A DNA stretch of 64,000 nucleotides from Emticicia soli (lineage in GTDB: Bacteria > Bacteroidota > Bacteroidia > Cytophagales > Spirosomataceae): NCBI RefSeq assembly GCF_037860775.1, contig NZ_JBBEWC010000008.1, forward strand, positions 334,603-398,602. Reading direction: 5' to 3'. Positions 7,030 through 16,819 of this stretch are shown here, piece by piece. A program made the translations under genes and the position numbers. The notes under the pieces are model-generated. The model searched no databases. It was not told the DNA's origin and saw only the letters and a list, made by a program, of their open reading frames with translations. Position 1 is the first letter of the stretch; each line of letters opens with the position of its first letter.

Positions 7030-8106
7030 ATGAAAAGAATCTTTACCCAAACCCTTGCCTTACTTATCGGTATTAGTATGCATCTAAATGCCCAGACTAT
7101 ACGTAGGGTTAACAATACACCAGGTCTAAACGACCCAAATGTTTATGCTACTGCGCAGGCTGCTCACGATGCCGCTAACCCGGGTGATATAATTTCTATT
7201 GAACCATCCGTAAATCCAAGTTATGGTGAATTAACCGTAATTAAACAAGTAAATATTGTAGGACCTGGTTACTATTTAGATAAAAATCCTAATACTTTTT
7301 TTGATAAAAGAGTACCAGCAATCGGAAACATAACATTTGAGAATGGAAGTCAGAATAGTTCAATTACAAGTGTAGCTTTTAGCGGTGTATCTCTATACGC
7401 AGAAAATATTAAGATTGAGCGTTGTAATTTTATGGCTGCTAACACAGGTCAAGGTTCTATAATTGTTTCGGGTTCTACTTCTAATGGTAATGGGAGCACT
7501 ATAAAAAATAGCGTATTCCGTTATATTATGGGCTCGAACGGAGGCAGTAGTAATATGACAATTACCAATAATATTATAGTTGGCTTTAGGGATATTTGGT
7601 TAATTCGGGATATTAGTAATAGTATCATATCTAATAATACTTTTGGTAGCTCAAGTTTTATTTATCAGGCAACTAATTCTACCATAACTAATAATATTTT
7701 TGATGCTCGGGCTCTGATGAACGGAGCCACTATATGCACTAATTGTCTAGGGTCAAGTATTTCGAATAACTTATGTACAAATATTAATGGCTTACCATCT
7801 GGTAGTGGAAATGTCAATGGAGCGAATCCAAGTTCCATATTTATCAATGGTGGAGATCCATGGGGTTCTGATCCTAATAATGGCACCATGTATGCGGCGG
7901 ATAAAGACTTCCAGCTTGCTGCTAGTTCTCCTGCTAAAACAGTAGCAGCAGGTGGTGGCGAAGCCGGAGCATTTGGTAATGGTGCTAATGCTTACCAACT
8001 TTCAGGTTTACCAAAGACCCCTATTATTACCTCTTTCACAAATTCAGGTTCGGGCAGTAATACAACGCCGCTAAGTATCACTATCAGTGTAAGGTCAAAT
8101 AACTAA
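7030..8106 (+). CDS. exported parallel beta-helix-like protein
   Basis: 358 residues with a signal peptide (MKRIFTQTLALLIGISMHLNAQ). The body shows short Asn/Ser/Thr/Ile-rich turns (SIISNNTFGSSSF, STITNNIFDARAL, SISNNLCTNI), typical of right-handed parallel beta-helix coils like those of pectate-lyase-fold and adhesin proteins; the N-terminal APGDII-like segment (AANPGDIISIEPS) is the usual entrance to such folds. No catalytic motif is recognised. It is first in a set of four exported proteins, 11 bp before the next start, and its promoter carries AATACC box B. No C-terminal sorting domain is seen; the protein ends in PLSITISVRSNN. Confidence 0.75.
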   Translation: MKRIFTQTLALLIGISMHLNAQTIRRVNNTPGLNDPNVYATAQAAHDAANPGDIISIEPSVNPSYGELTVIKQVNIVGPGYYLDKNPNTFFDKRVPAIGNITFENGSQNSSITSVAFSGVSLYAENIKIERCNFMAANTGQGSIIVSGSTSNGNGSTIKNSVFRYIMGSNGGSSNMTITNNIIVGFRDIWLIRDISNSIISNNTFGSSSFIYQATNSTITNNIFDARALMNGATICTNCLGSSISNNLCTNINGLPSGSGNVNGANPSSIFINGGDPWGSDPNNGTMYAADKDFQLAASSPAKTVAAGGGEAGAFGNGANAYQLSGLPKTPIITSFTNSGSGSNTTPLSITISVRSNN

Positions 8107-8117
8107 AATTCCTACGT

Positions 8118-11100
8118 ATGAAATACCCCGTTTTACGTTCGGTAGTTCTGATAGGAATAAGTGTACTTTGGTCGGGTTTAGTATTTGCACAGAGCAATAT
8201 AAACCGAATTGAATATTATTTCGATTTCGACCCTGGGCATGGCAATGGTACGGCTATAAGTTTTACCGCCAATACCACTGTTTCGCTTACTAATACGAGC
8301 ATCCCTATCAGTAATCTGGCAAGAGGGCTACATTTTCTTGGATTGAGAGCCCGTAATGCCGACAATGCTTGGAGCACTACCATAGTTCAGCCATTTTTTA
8401 AGGAACACATCATTATTCCTCCGGCACAAGATAGATACATCAGTGCTATGGAATATTTTATTGACCAAGACCCCGGTTTTGGTAATGCAAGTGCCATTCA
8501 AATCAGTAATGATGTTGAGATAAAAGATTTTGCGTTTGTTGCACCATTAAACAATGTTACCGAGGGCATGCACTGGTTTTCGGTGCGGGCAAAAGACAAT
8601 TACAACCATTGGAGCACCGTTGTTGTGCGCCCCTTTATAAAAGCTACGATTCCGGCTACGCCAGCATTAAAAAATATTGTTCAGGTAGAATATTTCATTG
8701 ATTTCGACCCCGGCTTTGGCAATGCTTCGGCGGTTAGTTTTCAGCCCGGCAGTTTGGTTTCAAACCTGAATATCATGGCCGACCTCAGCAATATACCCGA
8801 AGGCACACACAAAGTGTTTGTACGTGCCAAAAATACGGATGATGTATGGAGCACCGTTGGCGTAAGAGAATTTACAGTTTGTAGTACACCTGTAAATGCT
8901 ACTATCAGCGTTGCAGGTTCAAGTACTGTATGCGAAGGACAAAGTGTAACGCTAAGCGTACCTGCAGGCAATAGCTACCAATGGACAATCAACGGTGCTG
9001 ATATAGGTGGTGCTACCAGCAATACTTATTTGGCTACTCAAAGCGGCGAATATTCAGTAAAAATCACTCGAAACGCTTGTGTGTCTTCGCCTACTCCTGT
9101 AAGCGTAACAATAAACAGTAATACGCTGGCACCAACACTTGAAACCAGTACGCCAACAATATGCCGAGGCTCGGCTGCTGAATTAAGAGCAAACAATTGC
9201 AATGGTACAGTAACCTGGAGCACAGGAAGCACCCTAAACCCATTGATAGTGAGCCCTACTACTACCACCAGTTATACCGCTACGTGCAAGCCGCTTGGGT
9301 GTACTGTGGCAAGCCCTGTGAGTAATACTGTACAGATAACCGTCGATAACACTACATTATCGTTGGCTATAAGCGGTGCACCTGCATCGGCTGTTTGCCC
9401 AAACACCAGCTCGACCCTGACACTCACAGGTTGCACAGGCAACATACTATGGGACAACGGAGCTACCACAAGCACAATAAATGTAGTATCGGCGAAAACA
9501 AGCATTTATAAGGCAACTTGTACTATTAACACCTGCTCAGCTACTGCAAGTAAAACTATTACTGTGGTTTCACCATCGCCTGCTGCATTGGTAATCAACA
9601 CCCCTAATCAGACAATATGCGCTGGTGGAAGCGTAACTTTAACGGCATCTAATTGCACAGGAGGCACTATTGCATGGAGTAATGGCTCTAGCGGAAGCTC
9701 AGTTTCTGTAAGTCCAAGCGTATCTACCACTTACACGGCTACTTGCACTATTGGGTCGTGTACGGCTACAAGTATGAATGGCGTTGTAATAGATGTACGT
9801 GACATAGTATCGGCACCAATTGTAAGTACAGCCAGCCAAACGGTTTGCCGTGGAACAAAAGTACAATTAAACGCCGGATACTGCTATGGTGTGGTTTCAT
9901 GGAGCAACGGGGCTACAGGAAACACTATTGTAGTTGAGCCGCAAATTACTACCACCTATACGGCCATTTGCCTTTACAACAATTGCCAGAGCAGTAACAG
10001 TAATGCCACAACTATTACTGTTTCAGACTGTGCCGACCCTTCGACTTTCATTACTCGCTTAGAGTATTTTATTGATAATGACCCCGGCTTTGGCAACGGA
10101 ACAGCCATTAGTGGTTTTACGAGCAGCCCGGCCGTAAATAACCTTAGTGTCAATATCCCGCTCAATAATATATCAGAGGGTTTTCATTATTTGAGTATAA
10201 GAGCCAGAGATGCAAATAACAAATGGGGGCCTGTGATAGTACGGCCGTTTTTGAAGATTTTTTCAGACACACCCGTTACCCCACCTGATATTGTAAAAAT
10301 AGAATATTTCTACGATAACGACCCGGGCTTTGGCAATGGCATTGACTACCCGATTACAGCCGTGCAACAAATTAACGAAATGCTCCTGAACCTGCCTCTT
10401 ACAAGCCTTGCAGAGGGTAAGCATTGGGTAAATGTAAGGGTAAAAGATGCCAATAATAAATGGACAACCGTTGTTGTAAGACCCTTTGTTAAAGACCCCG
10501 TTGAAACCAGCGCAAGCCTAAGCAGTTTTGAATATTTTATAGATACCGACCCCGGCTTTGGTAATGGTACAAGTGTTGGGATAACCGCACAAACCAGCAA
10601 CCTGCGTGAAGCAGCCATTACGGCTGGGCTCACGTCGGGCAAAGTCTCTGCCAATATAAATCTTAGCAGCATCAGCAACGGTGAGCACCGCTTGTTCGTA
10701 CGTGCCAAAGATTCAAAAAACAAATGGGGAACTGTGGGCGTAAGCACTTTTTATAAACAAAGTCACCTGGCATTGGTAGGTGCTGCGCCGGCTTCGTCTT
10801 GCTCAGTGAATCCATTCAGTATTCCGTTTACCATTTCAGGAACTTATACTACTGGGAATATTTTTACCGCTCAGTTGTCAGACCGATTCGGTAATTTTGA
10901 TAACCCAACAAGTCTGGGAACGCTCACCAGTACAAGCGCAGGTACTATCACGGCAAGTATTCCCTATGGCACACCCTACGGAAAAGGCTACAAGATTCGT
11001 ATTGTTTCGTCGAATCCTGTGATAACCACCAACCCTGCTAAAGATTTTGAGGTTGTTTCTATTTGTCCTGCTCCTTGCGCTGGGCTATTAACGCTCACGT

Positions 11101-11291
11101 CTCCTGCTGATGATTACTCAAGCCTGAGCATAACCAAAAAAGCTAATGCCAGCAATGGGCGCATCAATGCCAACAATAAAGTTAAGAATGGGGCTAATAT
11201 CACCTATCAGGCCAAATCAATACTGTTGAGTGCCGGTTTCAGTACTGATTCAGGAACCGTATTTAAGGCCGAAATTGGCGGGTGTAATTGA
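8118..11291 (+). CDS. large modular exported protein: six EYFIDxDPGFGN modules, Ig-like segments and C-terminal GC-x domain
   Basis: 1057 residues, signal peptide at the N terminus (about residues 1-25). Six ~80-residue modules each open with EYFxDxDPGFGNG and close with VRAKDxxNKWxTVxVRPF; openings fall near residues 32, 112, 191, 649, 729 and 805, so three modules precede and three follow a central ~400-residue block. That block holds several Cys-containing Ig-like repeats (AxLxAxNCxGTVTWSxGxT...TTTSYTATC). The last ~70 residues (SPADDYSS ... VFKAEIGGCN) match the 3-coathanger/GC-x C-terminal domain seen in Cytophagales exported proteins. Function is unknown; architecture suggests a surface adhesin or matrix protein. 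It is followed by a terminator-like hairpin. Confidence 0.8.
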   Translation: MKYPVLRSVVLIGISVLWSGLVFAQSNINRIEYYFDFDPGHGNGTAISFTANTTVSLTNTSIPISNLARGLHFLGLRARNADNAWSTTIVQPFFKEHIIIPPAQDRYISAMEYFIDQDPGFGNASAIQISNDVEIKDFAFVAPLNNVTEGMHWFSVRAKDNYNHWSTVVVRPFIKATIPATPALKNIVQVEYFIDFDPGFGNASAVSFQPGSLVSNLNIMADLSNIPEGTHKVFVRAKNTDDVWSTVGVREFTVCSTPVNATISVAGSSTVCEGQSVTLSVPAGNSYQWTINGADIGGATSNTYLATQSGEYSVKITRNACVSSPTPVSVTINSNTLAPTLETSTPTICRGSAAELRANNCNGTVTWSTGSTLNPLIVSPTTTTSYTATCKPLGCTVASPVSNTVQITVDNTTLSLAISGAPASAVCPNTSSTLTLTGCTGNILWDNGATTSTINVVSAKTSIYKATCTINTCSATASKTITVVSPSPAALVINTPNQTICAGGSVTLTASNCTGGTIAWSNGSSGSSVSVSPSVSTTYTATCTIGSCTATSMNGVVIDVRDIVSAPIVSTASQTVCRGTKVQLNAGYCYGVVSWSNGATGNTIVVEPQITTTYTAICLYNNCQSSNSNATTITVSDCADPSTFITRLEYFIDNDPGFGNGTAISGFTSSPAVNNLSVNIPLNNISEGFHYLSIRARDANNKWGPVIVRPFLKIFSDTPVTPPDIVKIEYFYDNDPGFGNGIDYPITAVQQINEMLLNLPLTSLAEGKHWVNVRVKDANNKWTTVVVRPFVKDPVETSASLSSFEYFIDTDPGFGNGTSVGITAQTSNLREAAITAGLTSGKVSANINLSSISNGEHRLFVRAKDSKNKWGTVGVSTFYKQSHLALVGAAPASSCSVNPFSIPFTISGTYTTGNIFTAQLSDRFGNFDNPTSLGTLTSTSAGTITASIPYGTPYGKGYKIRIVSSNPVITTNPAKDFEVVSICPAPCAGLLTLTSPADDYSSLSITKKANASNGRINANNKVKNGANITYQAKSILLSAGFSTDSGTVFKAEIGGCN

Positions 11292-11299
11292 TTCAAAAA

Positions 11300-11332
11300 A
11301 ATGGAGTAACCGATTTTGCTGGTTACTCCATT
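11300..11332 (+). terminator. intrinsic terminator after the six-module protein
   Basis: AATGGAGTAACC (11300-11311) pairs perfectly with GGTTACTCCATT (11321-11332) around a 9-nt loop and is followed by a T-rich stretch. It lies 9 bp after the stop codon, so the downstream M23 gene may need read-through or its own promoter. Confidence 0.75.
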
Positions 11333-11380
11333 CTATTTATTCAGTATGATTATTCTCAGTACTTCTACATTAAAATTAAC

Positions 11381-14300
11381 ATGATACGTTTTCTACTTAC
11401 CCTTATCTCATTCGTATCTTTTCAGATAGTTTTTTCTCAGTCTCCAATTGTAAATGTCGGAAACCTGAAAAGAGCAGAGAACGAGCCACAGATTTGTTTG
11501 AGTGAGCATGAAAGAATAGCTATTCAAAACCGACTGAAGACCAATATTCAAACATTAAGTCTGGATAAAGCACGTTTAGCAAATAATCATCCGCTATTTG
11601 GATTCCCATTAAAAAAGTCAGCCAATCTTCCTGATAATGATTTCTACTCAATAAGTAATTTCGTTGACAGAAACCCGGCTGTTGGTAATCAGAGCTTCAA
11701 TCAGTATGGCCCCACCAACCAAGACTATAACTGCGGAAATCGTACTTACGACCAAAACAACGGCTATAATCATGCAGGTATTGATTACATGCTGTATCCG
11801 TTTGCCTGGCAAAAAATGGATAAGAACCAAGTGGAAGTTGTGGCGGCTGCCGATGGAATAATTATTGGCAAAGACGATGGCAACCCCGACCGAAGTTGTG
11901 GGTGGGACACTAATCCTTACTGGAATGCTGTATATGTTCGCCATTCAGATGGCTCTACGGCGTGGTACGGCCATTTGAAGAAAAACTCTCTAACAATAAA
12001 AGGAGTAGGCCAGACTGTTACGAAAGGAGAATTTCTTGGCTATGTCGGAAGCTCAGGTTTTTCTACTGCACCACATTTGCATTTTGAAGTGCACGATGCA
12101 AACAACAATATTATTGACCCTTATTCGGGTCCATGTAATACTAATGACACATGGTGGGAAAACCAAAAACCTTACTACGATAAAACCATTAATGCTATTA
12201 CTACCCATGCAAAACTGCCAACCATTGATGTGTGCCCGCCAGAACAAAACCTTATGAATATCCAAAATGACTTCTTAAGAGGTCAGGTTATTTATATAAC
12301 CTTGTGGGGGAGAGACTTACAAGAAGGTGATAATTTCAGCTCAATAATCTCACGACCTAATGGAAGTACTTATGCCACATATAATTTCACCTGGAATCAA
12401 TCAGGCATGTTTCCGGCATTTTATTTTTATTACTATTATACGCTCCCTACTAATGCCGAGATTGGGGAATGGACGTTTCAGGTTACATTTGGCAGCCAAA
12501 CATACACAAAAACATTTAACGTAGTAAGCCCTTGTACATTATCCGCTCCCGTTATCAGTGCTAGTCCATCAACCGATATACCTGCCAATACTACTGTTAC
12601 ACTTAGTGCCAGTGGGTGTGCTGGTTCGCTTAGTTGGTCAAACAATGCTACAACTGCTACCATTACAGTAAGCCCCTCGGCCAGTATCGTTTATTATGCC
12701 ACCTGTACCCTAAATAATTGTAGTAATACAGGCAGCATTGCCCTTAACGTTAGGCCCTGTAATACGCCTACCTACAATATTGTGGCAGGCAAAAATCCGA
12801 TTGAGGCCAACGACAGTACTATTCTGTCGGTAAATGCACCTTATGCAAGTAATGTACTATGGAAGTTAAACGGAACTAACATACCTGATAGCGGTAATTA
12901 TATTTATGCAAAAACCGGAGGAACATACACAGCCGAAATCACAGCCCCTAAATGGCAACAACACACGCCTGCATTTCATAATATGGACCTAAACGAAGTT
13001 TTTTTTATTAATGAAAAAGAGGGGTGGGCAGTAGGTCTGGAAGGAACAATTGTACACACAATTGATGGGGGAGCAAACTGGGAAAACCAAACAAGTAATA
13101 GCAGTTTTGAACTAAAAGATATATTTTTTTCAAATAATCAGAACGGATGGGCAGTAGGTACTCGTGGAACGGTATTAAGAACTTCTGATGGCGGTAAAAA
13201 ATGGTTATCGGTCAATATCGGGATAAGTTCAGATATACACGCTGTTTTTTTTAAAGACCTAAGTAATGGTTGGATAATGACCCAGACAGACGGGATTTTC
13301 AGAACTCAGAACGGCGGACAAACCTGGACTCAAACCACTGAAATTGAAGGTAATATTTATTTTGTTGATGGGTATTTCAGTAGTGCTTCGCATTGGGTTT
13401 TGCTAGCTTATGATAAAATTCTTTATACAAACAATGCAGGTGCAAGTTGGCAAACTTTTACATATTCGGGCGCTCAATTCATTAAACTTAGCTTTATAGA
13501 CAATAATAATGGGTGGGCCATGTACAACCTGGCGGGTACAATGACTTTCCTGAAAACTACAAACGGTGGAGCAACATGGACAGCCCTATCAGGGAGGATT
13601 TCTACCAGAGCAAGCGATTTTCAGTTTACTTCTCAGAATAATGGCTATGCGATTGCATCAGAGAGAATTTTCAGAACAACTGATGGGGGTAATACCTGGA
13701 ACTACCAGATAATAGGAGATGTAGACGGCCTGGGGTTTGGGTCATCAATTACAGGGGTGCATTTCATCAATGCCTCAAAGGGTTGGCTGGTAGGTTGGTA
13801 TGGGCTTGTCTATCATACTACAGATGGGGGGAGTAGCTGGTATCCACAAAACGACTTTTTCACCAACGGTTTCGGTAAAGCATCTTTTGTGAATTCTACA
13901 ACAGGCTGGGTAATTGCAAACAATAAACTTATTAAGACCACCGACAGCGGTACGAGCTGGACAAAGCAATACCCCAACAGCACATACATTATACTTAACG
14001 GAGTCTTTTTTTTAAACAATAACATAGGTTGGGTTGTAGGAACAAATGGAAAAATTAACAAAACTATTGACGGAGGTAATAACTGGACTGCCCAGGTAAG
14101 CGGCCTTGAAAATACTTATGCCGAATTAAAAGATTGCTATTTTTTAGATGCAAACTTGGGTTGGGTTGTAGGCAGCAAAGTTCTGCGAACAAAAAACGGT
14201 GGGGTTACATGGACACAGATGCCCTCTTTCGATGACTTAGAGTATTCCGATGTTCATTTTATAAATTCAGAGTACGGCTGGATACTAGAATCAACCGGAA

Positions 14301-14962
14301 AAATATACCGTACAGTTGATGGCGGCGAAAATTGGCAGTTGTATAATACAGGTCTCTCGAGCATCTATAATGAGACTCATCGGGCTTTCGATTTTAAAGA
14401 TGCCAACAATGGTTGGGTGCTTACCGATAACCGTATTGCCAAAACTTCTAATGGCGGTATTAGCTGGACACCAATAAACGATATAGGAGGCGTAAGCGGT
14501 AATATGTATAAAGACATAAAGTTTTTTGATACAAATAACGGTTGGTTAGTAAGCAGTAAAGGGTTATTTTCAACAAATAATGGCGGTGCAAACTGGCAGA
14601 AAGTATCTAATGTAACTCCGCACCGCTTGCAATATATTTCTTTGATTGGGAGTGGTTCTGGTTGGTTATCGGGCCTTAATACTTTGTTGAAGTATAATAA
14701 TAATAATTGTACTGTTTTATCTAATCCTTTAGTACTTATCTCTCCTTGCTCTACGCAATTATCATTAGTTTCTCCGACAGACAATATTTCTTTGGGGAAT
14801 ATACTAAAACAAGCATCCAAATTAAATGGTAGTATTCAAGCCTCTAATCAAATTACAGGAACTGCTAAAGTAACTTTGCAGGCAAACACGATTCTGCTAA
14901 ACCCTAATTTTAAAGCAGATAAGGGAACAGTATTTAAGGCCGAAATCGGTGGGTGTAATTAG
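11381..14962 (+). CDS. exported M23 metallopeptidase fused to Ycf48/BNR-like propeller repeats and a GC-x C-terminal domain
   Basis: The ATG at 11381 begins a signal peptide (MIRFLLTLISFVSFQIVFSQ); the longer in-frame start at 11288 would place a terminator hairpin inside the gene and is rejected. Of 1193 residues, the N-terminal ~270 contain an M23 fold with HxxxD (His131, Asp135), YGHLKK and HLHFEVHD (His232, His234), all expected zinc and catalytic residues, so it should be an active peptidoglycan- or protein-cleaving endopeptidase. An Ig-like region follows, then about 13-14 BNR-type repeats (GWAVG...TxDGGxxW), enough for two seven-bladed propellers, and a terminal domain ending VFKAEIGGCN. 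The propeller may position the peptidase on a surface ligand. Confidence 0.85.
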   Translation: MIRFLLTLISFVSFQIVFSQSPIVNVGNLKRAENEPQICLSEHERIAIQNRLKTNIQTLSLDKARLANNHPLFGFPLKKSANLPDNDFYSISNFVDRNPAVGNQSFNQYGPTNQDYNCGNRTYDQNNGYNHAGIDYMLYPFAWQKMDKNQVEVVAAADGIIIGKDDGNPDRSCGWDTNPYWNAVYVRHSDGSTAWYGHLKKNSLTIKGVGQTVTKGEFLGYVGSSGFSTAPHLHFEVHDANNNIIDPYSGPCNTNDTWWENQKPYYDKTINAITTHAKLPTIDVCPPEQNLMNIQNDFLRGQVIYITLWGRDLQEGDNFSSIISRPNGSTYATYNFTWNQSGMFPAFYFYYYYTLPTNAEIGEWTFQVTFGSQTYTKTFNVVSPCTLSAPVISASPSTDIPANTTVTLSASGCAGSLSWSNNATTATITVSPSASIVYYATCTLNNCSNTGSIALNVRPCNTPTYNIVAGKNPIEANDSTILSVNAPYASNVLWKLNGTNIPDSGNYIYAKTGGTYTAEITAPKWQQHTPAFHNMDLNEVFFINEKEGWAVGLEGTIVHTIDGGANWENQTSNSSFELKDIFFSNNQNGWAVGTRGTVLRTSDGGKKWLSVNIGISSDIHAVFFKDLSNGWIMTQTDGIFRTQNGGQTWTQTTEIEGNIYFVDGYFSSASHWVLLAYDKILYTNNAGASWQTFTYSGAQFIKLSFIDNNNGWAMYNLAGTMTFLKTTNGGATWTALSGRISTRASDFQFTSQNNGYAIASERIFRTTDGGNTWNYQIIGDVDGLGFGSSITGVHFINASKGWLVGWYGLVYHTTDGGSSWYPQNDFFTNGFGKASFVNSTTGWVIANNKLIKTTDSGTSWTKQYPNSTYIILNGVFFLNNNIGWVVGTNGKINKTIDGGNNWTAQVSGLENTYAELKDCYFLDANLGWVVGSKVLRTKNGGVTWTQMPSFDDLEYSDVHFINSEYGWILESTGKIYRTVDGGENWQLYNTGLSSIYNETHRAFDFKDANNGWVLTDNRIAKTSNGGISWTPINDIGGVSGNMYKDIKFFDTNNGWLVSSKGLFSTNNGGANWQKVSNVTPHRLQYISLIGSGSGWLSGLNTLLKYNNNNCTVLSNPLVLISPCSTQLSLVSPTDNISLGNILKQASKLNGSIQASNQITGTAKVTLQANTILLNPNFKADKGTVFKAEIGGCN

Positions 14963-14996
14963 GCTTTTATGGTTAATAATTTAAAAATCTAACAAA

Positions 14997-16697
14997 ATGC
15001 GCTATTTTTACTTTATTCTATCTATTTTTCTGTTACTTTCTTTAAAGATTTGGGGTCAAGCTAGCGCCGAAATCTCAACCAATGCGGTTGTATTTCCGAG
15101 ATACACTAACAATACTCGGCCTAGTGGGGCTATTCCTATTGGTGCAACAATATTTAATGTAACCCAAAATACACACCAATACTATACGGGAAGTAACTGG
15201 ACAAACCTAGCTCAGTCAGGCGGAGGTGCTAGTCCTTGGCTGATTAATGGGAGTAATGTCTATCTTAACAATAATAATAAAGTAGGTATTAATACTGATA
15301 CTCCTGTTACTACACTTGATGTAATCGGTGAAAACATAAGATTATCAAGAGATTACTATTTAAATCCAGCCCCAGCAAGTAATACCTATACTATGCAAGC
15401 CAATGTTGACCCCAATGGCAGTATTCCGTCTATTTATGACCTAAATGCGAGAATTCTAGACCCAAGCGGTACAGGAAACACACAGTCTGGTATGAGTTTA
15501 AGCTCCATAATTGAAATCGGTATTTATGCCGGAGATGGTCGAACAACCTATGGCATCAACTTTAACTTTGAGAACCTGGATATTGGTGACATAAATTCAG
15601 ACCCTTATTTTACCAATAGAATAGTATTTAGTACTTCCAGCGATATTAATAATGCTGATGGAAAAATACTTACAATAAACCGCTTTAATGCAAGTCAGTA
15701 TCTTGGGCGGACATTTTTTTTAGCAGGTAACAGAATTTTCTTGCATTTCATTAAAGAGTCAGGGGTTGTCTCAGGATTTCAACTTTTATATCAGGGAGTA
15801 TTTTCGTCAAATCCATCTTCTTTCCAAGATTTTTATACCGAGAGCATAAGTAGTGGCTTGGTATATCATAGCGGCAGAAATAGCTTTGCCGTTGGAGAAG
15901 TGTCACGTGCTGCCGGAAATTCCTCAACAGCAATTGGTTCAGGTGCCAAAGCATACGGCGATAACTCAATGGCCATTGGGCAACAAAGTAAGGCTATTGG
16001 CACGGGTTCTATTGCACTTGGTTCTTTTTCCTCTGCAGGTGGCAATGGAAATATTGCCATAGGAGGCTCAACATTAGGCTTTAATTCAATAGCTATTGGT
16101 TCTTCTGCAACTGCCTATAATAATAATAGTATGGCATTAAGCGGATATTATGTTAGTACAAATTCAGCTTACCAACTTGCGACTGGTTTCCGTTCCTACC
16201 GCTTTTATACAAAAGATGATAAAAGTACATTTGTACAACTCAACGAAGGGCAGGGCTCTTGGTCTGGCACTTCAGACTCAACAAAAAAGGAACGATTCAG
16301 ACCCGTAAACGGCGAAGACATACTTAGGAAAATCTCAAAACTGAAATTAACAAGCTGGAATTTTAAAAACTCGACAGAACGCCATTATGGCCCTATGGCA
16401 CAGGATTTTTTCGCTGCATTTGGTAGAGATGAATTAGGAATAATCGGTAATGATACAACAATTAATAGTGGCGATTTTGATGGAATTAATTTGATTGCAA
16501 TTCATGCGTTAGAGAAAAGAACAAAAGTAATAGAATCAGAAAATACCAAGCTCAAAGTTGAATTGGCTGAATTAAAACAAGCGCTAGCCAACTCTAACAA
16601 AAACCAAGCACTATTGTTAGAGCATTTTAAAGATTTACAGGCTTTGCTAACCAATAAACCAAAAGAACAAAAAAACATTGAAGAAAACCAAAAGTAG
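14997..16697 (+). CDS. exported fibre-like protein with YadA-type head repeats and S74 intramolecular chaperone domain
   Basis: 566 residues with a signal peptide (MRYFYFILSIFLLLSLKIWG). Around residues 300-385 lie head repeats of the SxAIGxxAxAxGxxSxAIG kind, as in trimeric YadA/Hia-type adhesins. The C-terminal ~140 residues match the peptidase S74 / endosialidase chaperone: a DSTKKERFRPV start (Ser and Lys of the self-cleavage dyad are plausible), then YGPMAQDFFAAFG and a coiled-coil tail (LKVELAELKQAL). S74 domains assemble trimeric fibres and then cut themselves off. Such domains are typical of phage tail spikes but also occur in Bacteroidota exported proteins. No other phage gene is nearby. 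It starts 34 bp after the M23 gene. Confidence 0.85.
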   Translation: MRYFYFILSIFLLLSLKIWGQASAEISTNAVVFPRYTNNTRPSGAIPIGATIFNVTQNTHQYYTGSNWTNLAQSGGGASPWLINGSNVYLNNNNKVGINTDTPVTTLDVIGENIRLSRDYYLNPAPASNTYTMQANVDPNGSIPSIYDLNARILDPSGTGNTQSGMSLSSIIEIGIYAGDGRTTYGINFNFENLDIGDINSDPYFTNRIVFSTSSDINNADGKILTINRFNASQYLGRTFFLAGNRIFLHFIKESGVVSGFQLLYQGVFSSNPSSFQDFYTESISSGLVYHSGRNSFAVGEVSRAAGNSSTAIGSGAKAYGDNSMAIGQQSKAIGTGSIALGSFSSAGGNGNIAIGGSTLGFNSIAIGSSATAYNNNSMALSGYYVSTNSAYQLATGFRSYRFYTKDDKSTFVQLNEGQGSWSGTSDSTKKERFRPVNGEDILRKISKLKLTSWNFKNSTERHYGPMAQDFFAAFGRDELGIIGNDTTINSGDFDGINLIAIHALEKRTKVIESENTKLKVELAELKQALANSNKNQALLLEHFKDLQALLTNKPKEQKNIEENQK

Positions 16698-16717
16698 GAT
16701 TTTGCAAAATTTACCAG

Positions 16718-16754
16718 GCCAAAGATGTTGCAAATGCATGTCTTTGGCTTTTTT
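16718..16754 (+). terminator. intrinsic terminator of the exported-protein locus
   Basis: GCCAAAGA (16718-16725) pairs with TCTTTGGC (16741-16748), followed directly by six T. Located 20 bp past the S74 gene stop. Confidence 0.8.
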
Positions 16755-16819
16755 ATGATTTTGTGCGTAGAAAGACGATAAATTCTACTTAGTCAGAAAT
16801 TTTATCCTAAAACTTTTGT

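Larger units (their letters stand above)
11381..16697 (+). other. M23 plus S74 exported-protein unit
   Basis: Two genes 34 bp apart. They probably form the downstream part of the locus that starts at 7030, unless the terminator at 11300-11332 separates them into a second unit; no promoter with both elements was found between 11332 and 11381. Confidence 0.4.

Noticed and set aside
10346..10747. 133-codon minus-strand frame inside the six-module gene
   Set aside because: Antisense shadow created by the biased repeat codons; no start context or homology pattern.
8118..11291. CRISPR-like or satellite repeats
   Set aside because: The repeats are protein-level, spaced ~240 bp, diverged at the DNA level and in frame, so they are protein modules.
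11288..11380. Extended N terminus of the M23 gene from 11288
   Set aside because: It would include a terminator hairpin and an AT-rich tail before the obvious signal peptide at 11381.
14997..16697. Prophage remnant, because of the S74 domain
   Set aside because: Signal peptide present and no phage structural, lysis or integration genes in 64 kb.
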